From Zoroaster sp. YZ-2022 (Eukaryota; Echinodermata; Asteroidea; Forcipulatida; Zoroasteridae), in the NCBI GenBank assembly GCA_029582265.1, contig CM055823.1, forward strand, positions 11,411,716 to 11,475,715: a stretch of DNA of 64,000 nt, written 5' to 3'. The notes beneath the pieces were generated by a model, which saw only the letters and a list, made by a program, of their open reading frames with translations, ran no database searches and was not told where the DNA came from. Positions 23,122 to 33,780 of this stretch are shown here, in pieces (position 1 is the stretch's first letter; every line of letters begins with the position of its first letter). A program made the position numbers and the translations under genes.

Positions 23122-23660
23122 CCACTTGTCTATCCAAATATGACAAATATCACAGATTGGAAAGAATGTCGTATCCGACCGCCACTTTTTAAGGGTTTTT
23201 TTTTTAAATTTATTTTGCAACCACTAGCCAGTTAAAAAATTATTCCATCGATTTTTTGGGGGTACAAAAGGATTTTAAAATCCACTTTTATGATGGTTTT
23301 CGGACTTGATCTCCCCTTCAGAAAATAGAAGGATCCTATTATAGTTGCCACTGCGCATGTACAATGACTGTGTTGGTCACTAACGGGGGAGTTGACAATA
23401 TCAGAGTGACATGACTGAGGAAGTCATCATATACCAAAAATGCCTGATTTTCCATTAAATAAATATCCTGGAATAATTTGAAGTACATGTCCATCGTCCA
23501 TATGTTCTCCACCTTACTAGGTAGGTAAGATTACATTATTGGTTATATTTAATGAGAAAAGTGGCGGTCGGATACGACATTCTACCCCACAGATTTTCCT
23601 TTGAAAGATGATAGAGGACACACTTGAGAAGAAAGTGTAGTCCTGTGAGGATTGGAAATG
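23122..23660. repeat. Old dispersed repeat split by a MITE
   Basis: 23122-23158 and 23588-23660 together resemble 31985-32100 (CTATC..AATATGACAAATA, AGAGGACA.ACTT). The intact relative shows that 23159-23587 is a later insertion. Confidence 0.55.
23159..23587 (-). mobile_element. GAATGTCGTATCC MITE, copy 1, with 8-bp target duplication
   Basis: Ends GGAAAGAATGTCGTATCC and GGATACGACATTCTACCC are flanked by CACAGATT (23151-23158 and 23588-23595). It shares its whole body with 58645-59111 and with the two halves around 27123-30413. About 430 bp, non-coding. An 8-bp duplication fits hAT- or Mutator-type mobilisation. Confidence 0.85.
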
Positions 23661-24645
23661 ATATTTTGGGAAATTCTGCTTCCCTCCTGTTTGTTGACAA
23701 ATTATCTAAATTTATTTAACTTGGGCAAAAAAGCAAAACAGAAACATCTTAATATGCTGACTAATGTTTAAAGCGAAGGTGCAGTATTGATCATGACCAC
23801 ATTATTATCTGAAAGCTAACTTGATATGAAGTAGGTAAATGTACTGAAAAACAATGGAGTAAAAACCTAACAAATACATGTATGTGTGTATATACAATAC
23901 TAGGTGAAGAAAGTGTGACACACATGGTAAAAAATGAATAACTGTCAGGAATAATGCAGACACTTTTATAACAATGTTTATCCCTCAAGCAAGCTACTTT
24001 AAAGGGGTAAAGATAGTTCATCATGAGGAAGTCCACTTTTTTAGCATTCAAACTTATGTAGTTGCATCTCTAACGTATGTAACATAGTGTCTTTCAGGTG
24101 TATGGTATCACACAAAGGGTAAGTTTCCTTTGACTTTGTATCATGTAGGTACATGTCTCACTATGAGCAGTCAAGGTACAAACAAGAAAAATATTCTGAT
24201 GTTTTTTTCAGTTTGAGTTACATGAGTGAGTAAAAAGGACACCGTTACATACGTTTACACCACATATTATAAATAACAAAAGTTTTTATACAGATAGTTT
24301 TACAAGAGCAATCTTCTATATTTTAAAGGGAAAGTTTGTTTATGACAATCACAATGTTTAATGACTGTTATCCAAATCCAATTTTGATCCAAAAAATGTT
24401 GTTAATCCTTTTATTTAACATTTGTAACAAGGACACCGAACCGGAAAACAACAATGAAATTATCTAATCCAAGGCATTTTTTTTCATTTTACTATTCAAT
24501 CTTATTCAGTTCAACTCCATTCAATTCTAAATTAATTCAGCCAATTCAATTCTGCCAAGAGCTGCGCTCAAATTTTGAAAGTTTATGTTTGAGAATTAAC
24601 GTTTGTAACATTAAGACACGGTACAATCCAGCATTGGCAGTCAAA
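23661..24645. other. Intergenic, nothing recognised
   Basis: AT-rich; no supported ORF, exon or element boundary. Confidence 0.4.
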
Positions 24646-25815
24646 GTTTATGATAAATATATTAAATAATATCGTGGCTTTATGTATCAACATTGACAAC
24701 AAACACCAAAGCCCGATGGCCAAACATCACGATGTAATTTAGCGTCGTTAATAACGTTAAGGTTAATCCTGCCACGTACGTAACACAGCTTACCCGAATG
24801 GACGACAACAATGTCACAACCTTTATCTTCATTGCGCAATCTGATTATTATACGGCCTATACAGGAACATTGGTAGTCGTTATCTGTGTGTATGTATATT
24901 GCGCCGGAAACCATCGAAACAAATCCAGACGAGCATAGCGCTGCACGTGTCTGACAATCGTAACAAAATGGACGCGGAACACTTCAGCATTGGCAGCCTT
25001 TTGTACAATAAAAAAAATCAACTTCAAACAAATTTTACATCATAGAGGACAAATTTTATGACAAATATATTAAATAGTATCTTGGCTTTATGTATCAACA
25101 AACACCAAAGCCCGATGGCCAAACATCACGATGTAATTTAGCGTCGTTAATAACGTTAAGGTTAAGCCTCGTTTACGTGCGTAACACAGCTTACCAGAAT
25201 GGACGACAACAATGTCACAACCTTTATCTTCATTGCGCAATCTGATTATTATACGGCCTATACAGGAACATTGGTAGTCGTTATCTGTGTGTATGTACAT
25301 TCCGCCGGAAACCATCGAAACAAATCCAGACGAGCATAGCGCTGCACGTGTCTGACGATTGTAACAAAATGGACGCGGAACACTTCAGCATTGGCAGCCT
25401 TTCGTACAATAAAAAATCGACTTCAAACAAATTTTACGACATCATAGAGGGCAAATTTTATGACAAATATATTAAATAGTATCTTGGCTTTATGTATCAA
25501 CAAACACAAAAGTCCGATGGCCAAACATCACGATGTAATTTAGACGATTTTTATTTGGGTTTAAGTGTCATCAACGGACGCAACACAGCTTGCCCGAGCG
25601 GACAACAACAATGTCACGACCTTTATCTTCGTCCCCAGGACATGCAATCTGATTATTATACGGACTACATACAGGAACATTGGTTGTCGTCATCTGTGTG
25701 TACGTTCTGCCGGAAACCATCGAAACAAATCCAGACGAGCGGCATGTCTTACGATCGTAACAAAATGGACACGGAACTAGGACTCGCAAGTGATTTTGCA
25801 TTTTTTCGTAATTAA
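24646..25815. repeat. About 405-bp tandem repeat, three copies
   Basis: The landmark TATATTAAATA followed by TGGCTTTATGTATCAAC recurs near 24655, 25062 and 25467, and GCCCGATGGCCAAACATCAC or a close variant follows each time. The first two units are close to identical. The third is more diverged and, by chance, keeps a 107-codon ORF at 25492-25815 that the other units do not conserve. Confidence 0.85.
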
Positions 25816-27052
25816 TTAAAACATTAAAAACTCAAAGTGTTACAAATTGTTCTCTTGAAACAATCTTTTTAATGAAAAATATTAATGTTGATTATTTCGT
25901 TTCCAGTATTAGTTGATCACGCAAACATAGAAAGACACCAAGAGTTACGATCGTTAGTAAGATCTTATTGATATGGTTTGGGAACATAGTTACAAATAAT
26001 TTTCACTTTAGGGGTCAGTTGAAGAGGGTCATAGCCAGGTCATTATATTAAAACAAGGACAAGTAAATTTCAGGTAGTAGTGCTCTCAGTTAATGGGATT
26101 GATTTTGATCATTTAAAAATGTCACATTTTTGTGTCTTTTTTTCAGATAAAAATACAGATAAAACATGAATAAAAATACTTTGAAAAATCACAGCCTAAA
26201 TATATTATTTTATTTATCAGACTGATATGTAAGATAACACAACACAAGAAAACTGAGCCATAATAGTCTCCATTATTTTTTTTATTTGTACACAAACCTT
26301 TTTTTTCAAAAATCTCTCCAGTATCAAAAACTAACTGATATGTAACAGTTTTGTTCTTTTCTCAACGTGGGAACCTATTGTGATGAAACTTTCTCAGGTT
26401 AGTTTTATGATTTATGATATTTCTTGAAAACTGGAGGATTGCAATGGACGTGCATTACCAATGTTGTACCTTCCCTTTAACTTGATAATATATCTCAAAC
26501 TTACCACTAAGTTTCACAGAAATCCCTCAAGTTGACACATCCTGTAGCATGCTACACCGTTGAAGCTATCATGTTATTCTCACAACCCAGCCAGACTAAT
26601 CTGTTGAAAGATTACAAAATCAATTTAACTACATCATTTAGATTCAACTTCAAGCCAAAAATGGGATGTTTACAAATGTACACGAAAAATAAGTTCACTC
26701 AACGTTTTTTATAAATCACAAAACTTAAAAAAATTGGACCTTCCATTTCCACAATATTTGGCCGGTCTTTTTTATTTCACTGAGTGCATTCAGTGGGCCA
26801 GCAATTAGTATATCACGATTCTCAGGAAAATCAACCGATACATTTTTTAAAACTTAACCAGAATTTTTGGAGGATGTTTTGTGACAGGCATGGATTTTTT
26901 TAAATGTACTTTTCTCTAAATCCAAATTGCCATATTTTGCTTTTTTGGATTATTTTCAGTACTAAATATACAGAAAAAGTGGTCTCGAGACCGGTCTTGA
27001 GATATACAACACTGGTTTAAGGATGTCATACATGTATGCTTGAATTACAAAG
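25816..27052. other. Intergenic with part of a dispersed repeat
   Basis: No supported gene. 26700-26860 resembles 15470-15660. A 12-bp palindrome GGTCTCGAGACC lies near 26981. Confidence 0.4.
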
Positions 27053-27239
27053 GGGTAGAATGTCGTATCCAACCGCCACTTTTTCTCATTCAATATAACC
27101 AATAATGTAATATTCCCTAATAGTACAGGTCACTATGTATTCCAGCTGGATTTTCGTGCCAAAATGGATTTTATTGGCTAACTTTGTCAATTTTGGGGGG
27201 TGCTGATTTCAAAAAAGTTAGGCACCATTTTTTTTAATG

Positions 27240-27620
27240 GCGTCTTCAGCCGCCATTTTGAATTTCAAAATGGCCGCCATTTTGAATTATATTTTGGCCT
27301 ATATCTCAACTTATGAGCAATGTAGAAGAGTAAAAATGGTGGCAATACCCATGTTTATGATACCTAGGATTCCATTAACACATTTACCCTACTTGTAACT
27401 AATTTGGTTAAGCTGCCATCTTGAATTTCAAAATGGCCGCCATATTTAATACACTGTTGCGTATATTTCAACTTGTGAGCGACGTAGAAAAGTAAAAATG
27501 GTGGCAACACCCATGTTTATGATACCTAGGATTCCATTATTACACATTTACCTTACTTGTAACTAATTTGGTTCGGCTGCCATCTTGAATTTCAATATGG
27601 CCGCCATATTAAATACACAT
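27240..27620. repeat. Subterminal repeats of the nuclease transposon, three units
   Basis: Units of about 163 bp, each with AAATGGCCGCCAT, a GTAAAAATGGTGGCAA block and CCTAGGATTCCATTA, begin near 27268, 27430 and 27594. The last is truncated. Confidence 0.75.
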
Positions 27621-27808
27621 TTGTATCTCCGCATGTGAGTAACATATAGACGCCCAAAAATTGTCGTAAGGCCCTTGTTTACATAAATTGCAGCCTATCC
27701 ATCAAAAATCTGATTGTTATCTTGGATTACCTGTTCAGTACATCATGCTTTTCTCAGGAAGGGCTATTCTATTTCCATCTGGGGGTCTACTTGGCCTTCA
27801 CCCGGTAC

Positions 27809-28456
27809 CTAGTCAAAGTCGTCTTCTTGGATTGACACATCGTAATCTGTTGTGTTACTGCAGTCACTACACTTACAAAGTGATGTACACGGCAAGTTAT
27901 TCTTTAGACAGGAACAATGACTTGTACATTTGCCGCGACATCCACATTTAACAAGTTCAACAACTGCCTGGGGTGCAGGGAGTTCAAGACATTTCTTGGC
28001 AGAAATTGTCCCATCCGATGTGTTTTCCCAGCCATTGTCCGTAAGTAGAGGTATTGTCGCTGGGTTATTATAACTTTTGTTAATCATCGAAATTAGATTA
28101 GCTCTCTGAATGTGTGGTGTTAGTGCACCAAGAGTGGGGGGCAACTTTTCTGCTTCAAGATTCTTGGATTTGAACAGCTCCCATCTCAGCTCCTTGACTG
28201 TGGTGCATTTGCTGTTCTTGGCATACACTCTGCACAAAAAGGTTTCAAGAACATTTGACATGTTGTCCAGGTTGAAACCATCTTCACCAAATTTCTGGAA
28301 AACATCAACTACGTCACAATTTGATTCGAGGCTTAGATAATGCTTTATCCACCTACTCTTGGACATACCAGCAAATTTTCCTCCCCAATCAGCACCACTG
28401 AAGGCATGGAGACCTAGCAGTCCTTTTATATTTTCTCGCTTCCAACTGCTGCACAT
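27809..28456 (-). CDS. C-terminal part of the transposon nuclease: FEN1-like end and CXC motif
   Basis: This frame continues the protein begun in 28426-30009 after a frameshift near 28440. It supplies GLLGLHAFSGADWGG (residues about 12-26), which corresponds to the last acidic position of FEN1/XPG nucleases (a GxD motif). It ends with a cysteine-rich segment, CGCRGKCTSHCSCLKNNLPC, followed by CKCSDC (about residues 170-195), resembling the tesmin/TSO1 CXC DNA-binding motif. The first residues are an artefact of the frame before the shift. A DNA-binding tail on a nuclease fits a role in recognising transposon ends (inference). Stop at 27809-27811. Confidence 0.7.
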   Translation of the reverse strand: MCSSWKRENIKGLLGLHAFSGADWGGKFAGMSKSRWIKHYLSLESNCDVVDVFQKFGEDGFNLDNMSNVLETFLCRVYAKNSKCTTVKELRWELFKSKNLEAEKLPPTLGALTPHIQRANLISMINKSYNNPATIPLLTDNGWENTSDGTISAKKCLELPAPQAVVELVKCGCRGKCTSHCSCLKNNLPCTSLCKCSDCSNTTDYDVSIQEDDFD

Positions 28457-30009
28457 CTTCCACGTATGTCAATTGTGCGCTTCGCCTTTCCTTTTCCAGT
28501 GATAAAATGAAGCTCCCCTGGAATGTTGTTGGTTGAAAACAAGTCCATTAAGTAAATGAAGACATCTGTATCTGGTGAATAAACATCTATATCTCGGATG
28601 TCTCCGTCAGTCTTAGATGCATCAAGCACATGCATTGGGATCAATGTATCTGCCTCTTCGTGAGAGTGCTCACCAATATTGGAATCAAAGACATTTGGTT
28701 TGTTGGAATATGTTGAGGTTCCATAGACGACAACTACACTCTTGCTGCTATCTGCATAGTCATGAAGTAGAGCTTTCCCCAAGTATTCTGTTAGTTTAGA
28801 CTTTGTTTCATTGTGAGACAGAAGGGTTTTCAGTGGTACTAGTTTGATATTGGTTGAGTCTCTGATGTCAAATTTGACCGAGTTGATGCCAGCAGACCTT
28901 TTGCCACGTGTCTGAGCTTTGAGAGAGTTGTCAATATATCTGTCAAAAATAATGCGTCCTTCATCATAAGCAGATATGATCTTGCGGATGCTTCGAACAA
29001 AGGTATTCGCAAAGTCAGAGCAGTATACCATCGATGGGCCTTTCTTAATTGATTGGACAACTGCCATGGCATCTATAATGCACACATTGTATCTGCTCTC
29101 CACTCTGATTGATGCATCGGGTGTTAAATTTGCGTCAGATACACTTGTAGGTTCAATGGTGATGTTGCACTCTTCAATGGAATGGACAAAGGCACTCTTG
29201 TCATTTGGGATAAGAAGAAGACCATCTGAGGAGAAGAGTGACCTGGGGATAACAGAAAACTCGAATCTTCCAATTGTCTCACTCAAAGACTGTATCATAC
29301 TAGGGCGTGACTGCTGCACTACAAGAAATCTTGCCAATAGTTGTCGATCTTCTCTTAACTTAACCAGTTTATTAGCAACTTTACAATGTGTCTTCTTCTT
29401 GCACATGTTGAAGGTCTTCAGCTTAATTTTCTTCATTGGATCCCAAATTGATTTCTCTGCTGTAGATGCAACCAATCTTTCAGACACAAACTCTTCAAAC
29501 TTGTTTGTGCCCTTGTCATCTCTGAGAAGAATGTCTCCCTTTGCAGTTTCTGGCACCTCCATATTAGATGACAAGTTCATGAGATTGATCTGCAGCTGGG
29601 AAAGAACATCCACAAGATCCTTACTTCTAGTTTTCTTGTGAACTGCAAGTGCCAATCCAACTGAAAGTGGTGTTTCAATGCGGTTTCTGAATCTGGTATC
29701 TGATAGAGGTTGGTAAGTTGTCTGACGATCTGTTTTGAAGTTTTGCAGTATCTGTTGCGACACAAGATTTACTGACTTCTTTGAAGCTTCATCGCGTTTT
29801 CCTTTCAAATCTCTGATTTTGGTGCCGAAAAGAAGCCATCTGAGGAAGCAGTTCAGCATTGGTGGAGATTGAAAATCCAGCAGCGATTGGGATCCTGTAA
29901 ACTTCCACTGGGCATTTGTTGTAAGCTCCTTTCTCAATATATCAGCTGCTTTTGCCAGGCATTTGATATCTTCTTCATTTTGATGCTCTCGAAGGTCTCT
30001 AACAGACAT
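28426..30009 (-). CDS. FEN1/XPG-like nuclease ORF of a TIR transposon (N-terminal part)
   Basis: The 527-residue frame starts MSVRDLREHQNEED. Motifs match the FEN1/XPG/PIN-like fold: IIDAMAVVQSIKK (near residues 311-323) for the first aspartate, HEEADTLIP (near 452-460) for the paired acidic residues, and SPDTDVFIYL (near 485-494) for the DxD. The N-terminal third contains PPMLNCFLRWLLFG and TPLSVGLALAVHKKTRSKDL, recognisable from a large, poorly annotated invertebrate protein family that also ends in this nuclease. The frame closes at a TAA near 28428, before the final motif, which lies in the overlapping frame; a one-base change is the simplest explanation. It is therefore a recent but broken copy, or contains an assembly error. 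The subterminal repeats upstream leave room for little more N-terminus. Confidence 0.75.
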   Translation of the reverse strand: MSVRDLREHQNEEDIKCLAKAADILRKELTTNAQWKFTGSQSLLDFQSPPMLNCFLRWLLFGTKIRDLKGKRDEASKKSVNLVSQQILQNFKTDRQTTYQPLSDTRFRNRIETPLSVGLALAVHKKTRSKDLVDVLSQLQINLMNLSSNMEVPETAKGDILLRDDKGTNKFEEFVSERLVASTAEKSIWDPMKKIKLKTFNMCKKKTHCKVANKLVKLREDRQLLARFLVVQQSRPSMIQSLSETIGRFEFSVIPRSLFSSDGLLLIPNDKSAFVHSIEECNITIEPTSVSDANLTPDASIRVESRYNVCIIDAMAVVQSIKKGPSMVYCSDFANTFVRSIRKIISAYDEGRIIFDRYIDNSLKAQTRGKRSAGINSVKFDIRDSTNIKLVPLKTLLSHNETKSKLTEYLGKALLHDYADSSKSVVVVYGTSTYSNKPNVFDSNIGEHSHEEADTLIPMHVLDASKTDGDIRDIDVYSPDTDVFIYLMDLFSTNNIPGELHFITGKGKAKRTIDIRGRCAAVGSEKI

Positions 30010-30039
30010 TCCAAACTAAATTAGTTACAAGTAAGGCAA

Positions 30040-30300
30040 AGGTTTTATTGAAATCCCAGGTATCATTTTTACTCTTCAAGTTGAGATATACGCAAAAGTG
30101 TATTAAATATGGCGGCCATTTTGAAATTCAAGATGGCGGCCGAACCAAATTAGCTACATGTAAGGTAAATGTGTTAATGGAATCCTAGGTATCATAAACA
30201 TGGGTATTGCCACCATTTTTACTCTCCTACATTGCTCATAAGTTGAGATATAGGCCAAAATATAATTTAAAATGGCGGCTGAAGACGCCATTAAAAAAAA
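30040..30300. repeat. Subterminal repeats of the nuclease transposon, right end
   Basis: Inverted copies of the left-end units (ATGGCGGCCATTTTGAA, CCTAGGTATCAT, ACTCTTC-AAGTTGAGATAT), about one and a half units. Confidence 0.7.
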
Positions 30301-30701
30301 TGGTACCTAACGTTTTTGAAATCAGCACCCCAAAATTGACAAAGTTAGCCAATAAAATCCATTTTGGCACGAAAATCCAGCTGGATCCAAATATCTGACA
30401 TATGGACCTGTACTATAAGGTAGAGAACATTTGGATGATGGACATAAAATTATTCCAGGATATTTATTTCATGAAAAATCAGGCAATTTTGGTATATGAA
30501 GACTTCCTCATACATGTCAGTCTGATTGTGTCAACGTTAATAAGATTCTACTTTTTTTAAAGGGAATGATTTTTAGAAGGGAAATAAAAGTGGATTTTAA
30601 AAATGGATTTTGCTTTCTGTACCCCAAAAATCGATATAATCTTTTTTTAAAAACTAGTTTATGGTTGGAACTTGGATACGACATTCTTTCTCATCGTGGT
30701 C

Positions 30702-31820
30702 TAGCTAGGATGATCCTATCCCTTATGTTTCCACATAAGGGCTAGGATAAAGAATGTACAAAAAAACGTAGATGCATGTTTACGTGCATGTTTTACGAAT
30801 AAATAAACACATTGCACTGTAAATACCTTAAATCTATGAATCTACTATGAATCTATACTGTATTGTTATTATGTGTATGCCTTTGATCATAAAAAATATT
30901 GTAACTTACACTGTTTTTGACCAATTCTTGCCTTGTTTTGATCTTCTCTGCGGTTCGATTCTGTCCGCACGATGTGATAACACGGCGTACACCTACTGTT
31001 CCATCCGTTTTCACGGTCATAGGTGCAATTACCGGCGCCGAGCAGAGCCGTATATTGGGCTGGCTCTGGAGCGGAGCGGCAAACAGCGCCCCCGACCGAC
31101 TCAATATGTGTTAATGCGTGTTGAAAACTTGTGCAATACAAACCCACGGCTGTTTCAGTTTTATTCAATATGTTCAATTGAAGAAATGCGCTGTTGCATT
31201 ATCCCCAGCTTCTTTTCAATGAAATTGTGAAGGAAATCTCTGATAATTGTACATGACAATGCAAAGGACCATATGTGGAAAGACAAATGATAATGGTTCC
31301 AATGGAAATCTTAATTACATCTATTGAATAGCTCCATTCTGCCATTGAACATATTAAATAAAACTGAAACAGCCGTGGGTTTGTATTGCACAAGTTTTCA
31401 ACACGCATTAACACATATTGAGTCGGTCGGGGGCGCTGTTTGCCGCTCCGCTCCAGAGCCAGCCCAATATACGGCTCTGCTCGGCGCCGGTAATTGCACC
31501 TATGACCGTGAAAACGGATGGAACAGTAGGTGTACGCCGTGTTATCACATCGTGCGGACAGAATCGAACCGCAGAGAAGATCAAAACAAGGCAAGAATTG
31601 GTCAAAAACAGTGTAAGTTACAATATTTTTTATGATCAAAGGCATACACATAATAACAATACAGTATAGATTCATAGTAGATTCATAGATTTAAGGTATT
31701 TACAGTGCAATGTGTTTATTTATTCGTAAAACATGCACGTAAACATGCATCTACGTTTTTTTGTACATTCTTTATCCTAGCCCTTATGTGGAAACATAAG
31801 GGATAGGATCATCCTAGCTA
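30702..31820. mobile_element. Foldback element with 477-bp arms and 9-bp target duplication
   Basis: Arms 30702-31178 and 31344-31820 are inverted and apparently almost identical, with a 165-bp centre. Ends TAGCTAGGATGATCCTAT and ATAGGATCATCCTAGCTA are flanked by ATCGTGGTC at 30693-30701 and 31821-31829. Each end also carries a small internal hairpin (CCCTTATG...CATAAGGG). Long arms plus a 9-bp duplication suggest a Mutator-like foldback. ORFs of 65-158 codons in the arms are mirror images of each other and are not taken as genes. Confidence 0.8.
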
Positions 31821-31829
31821 ATCGTGGTC

Positions 31830-32740
31830 AGGAGTGTCAGTACCAACATAGCTGATGCCAGAGACAGACAATAAAATGGCTGCAATATAATGACAGTACT
31901 GTAGGCTCCAACTTAAATGCCTACACTTTCTAATGACATGGGCGCCATGAAGTTAAAATAATACTTTGTAAAGAATGATGAATATAACTGCCACTTTTCT
32001 ATCAGAATATGACAAATAACGAAATATCAGACTGTCCTTTAAAACTAAAAGACGAAAGAGGACATACTTAAGACTAGAGAAAAAATGTATGCACATACTG
32101 TGAGCTGTTTGCCGTTTTGTACACATGCTACTTGCTAGACATTGTGCACATGTGGCGGGTGGGTTTGACATTCTTTCCAATAATTAATACGTTACGTTCG
32201 TCTGTAAAAGGTTAACGTTTTTGTAGAAAATGGTATGATACTGATAGTAAAACCTTTCAAATTCAGTACACCAACGGAATTTCGCACCAACGGCGATACA
32301 CTATATGGCCACGATACCAGATGGCGAATAACGGTTCTCGCATGTCGGAGAACCAAATTCGTGCAACGGCCAACATTTTAAAATTCGATTGATAATTTCC
32401 CCCAATTTTAAAAACTAATTAAGTATGAGTACTTACCTAATAGATACTTTAGGTGAGGATGGTTTTCGTAGACTTATTAGCTCGATGTTTGTCGATTGAT
32501 AATATTGACAAATCCGTCCACTCGTGTGTCTATTCTGCACTTCATCAGAGCGCCAACTTTAATTTGAACAATGTGGAGTTGTAGTCGGGTGACCTGACTC
32601 GTGCTGTGCATGCAGTGCATGCAATAGAGACAACTGGAACCTGTCTAAAGTACGATGATCTATTTTTTGTCAACCGCGTCCCCAAGGGGTAAGGCCTAGT
32701 TCTTACTTCCCTCGTACCCACCGGTACAATCCACAAGATC
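31830..32740. other. Intergenic with one old dispersed repeat
   Basis: 31985-32100 matches the repeat that hosts the MITE at 23159. The rest, including a stretch rich in CACCAACGG and ACGGTTCTCG near 32270-32350, is unrecognised. Confidence 0.4.
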
Positions 32741-32743
32741 TTA

Positions 32744-33418
32744 GGCAAAAAAAAAAAAAAATTGAATATTTGAAGGGGTCGGTCGGTCGGGATTTTTTTA
32801 ATGTTTTTTTTTTTTCTCCTTGAAATGCATTGGAACTGAAACCACATGCATGTTTTTCAAAGACAATGACCTAGCAGTATGCACAAGTACCTAAAGAATA
32901 AAAAGACATCACACATTCAACTTTATAATAAATAATCTTTCAACAACTTTATTTCAACATTTCATACACTTGTTTCTAGCACTTTTGTTCTTAACAACTT
33001 TATGCATCCCATTGGTTGACATATGATATTAAGACATGTGTATACCTATCAGCAAGGAATTTTGCTTCAGAATAAAAGTATCCCAAGCATTTTTGTTGTA
33101 CTTTTCGCTGTGATTGACACAGCAAATTCATCCATATTGCGTGCAATGCTCAACATACAACATGTGAGTGGCCATTCGATTTGAAAACATGTAGATTGAG
33201 TCTTGGGCCGGGTACCGGTAAATTTACCGGTAAAAAAAAGTGGAAAATTTCACAAATCAAACGTATTATGTTTTATACAAAGAAAATTGGTAAGTTTCAT
33301 TAATAAATAGGCCTATGAATGACGGGGGAAAAAAAAAAAAAAAAAAAACCCGACCCGAGATTTCAGCACTTTTGGGTCGGTCGGTGGAGGGCAACTCAAC
33401 ATCTTTTTTTTTTTGGCC
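32744..33418. mobile_element. PIF/Harbinger-like MITE with TTA target duplication
   Basis: TTA (32741-32743 and 33419-33421) flanks ends GGCAAAAAAAA and TTTTTTTTGGCC. Inside each end lies GGGTCGGTCGG. Non-coding. Family inferred from the 3-bp TTA site and GGC ends. Confidence 0.6.
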
Positions 33419-33440
33419 TTATGAAGGAAATTGCAAAGTG

Positions 33441-33780
33441 CCGCGTTTTCGCAACCCTAACCAGAAAATTGTTTCCGACGTCATATTCTTGACCAGAAAC
33501 AAGACGGCGTAGCTACGCGAATAAACTTTAATAAATTTAGGAATAAACGAGGAATAAACTTGAAAGATATATGTCTACTGGCATACGAATCATTTTATCA
33601 TGTTTTAACAAGTAATTAAAAAACTTTCGTTACTTTTTACAATCCGCCAAGAAACCGATCATCACAAACTTTGGTTCACATTTGGTCAGAACAATAACGT
33701 CATCGCAGCACGACGCGACCGAACGCTTCACCAATGACCAAGGCTCAAACATGTTTCTGGTTACGGTCGCGAAAACGCGC
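33441..33780. mobile_element. Small inverted-repeat element
   Basis: CGCGTTTTCGCAACCCTAAC at the left pairs with GTTACGGTCGCGAAAACGCG at the right with a few mismatches. No clear target duplication. About 340 bp, non-coding. Confidence 0.5.

Larger units (their letters stand above)
27123..30413 (-). mobile_element. TIR transposon encoding a FEN1/XPG-like nuclease with a CXC tail
   Basis: The ends GTACAGGTC and GACCTGTAC are inverted, and the similarity continues inward (CCAGCTGGATTTTCGTGCC, TTGGCTAACTTTGTCAATTT). TA or ATA stands on both sides; comparison with uninterrupted MITE copies gives a 2-4 bp target duplication. Subterminal repeats of about 163 bp rich in AATGGCCGCCAT lie in both ends. 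The only coding content is one minus-strand gene broken into 28426-30009 and 27809-28456. Placement with the Academ group, some members of which are reported to carry XPG-like nucleases, is a hypothesis. Confidence 0.75.
27053..30690 (+). mobile_element. GAATGTCGTATCC MITE, copy 2, split by a coding transposon
   Basis: 27053-27122 and 30414-30690 together rebuild the MITE seen at 23159-23587 and 58645-59111, ending in GGATACGACATTCTTTC. The 3.3 kb between them is the insertion annotated next. No target duplication of the MITE itself is clear, because a foldback element has inserted next to its right end. Confidence 0.8.

Noticed and set aside
25492..25815. 107-codon ORF in the third 405-bp unit
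   Set aside because: The other two units have stops and indels in this frame, so the reading frame is not conserved.
28976..29641. 221-codon plus-strand ORF
   Set aside because: Antisense shadow of the nuclease gene, with no recognisable motifs.
30847..31675. 127- and 158-codon ORFs in the foldback element
   Set aside because: Mirror copies in the two arms. No known domain, and an inverted repeat automatically duplicates any chance ORF.
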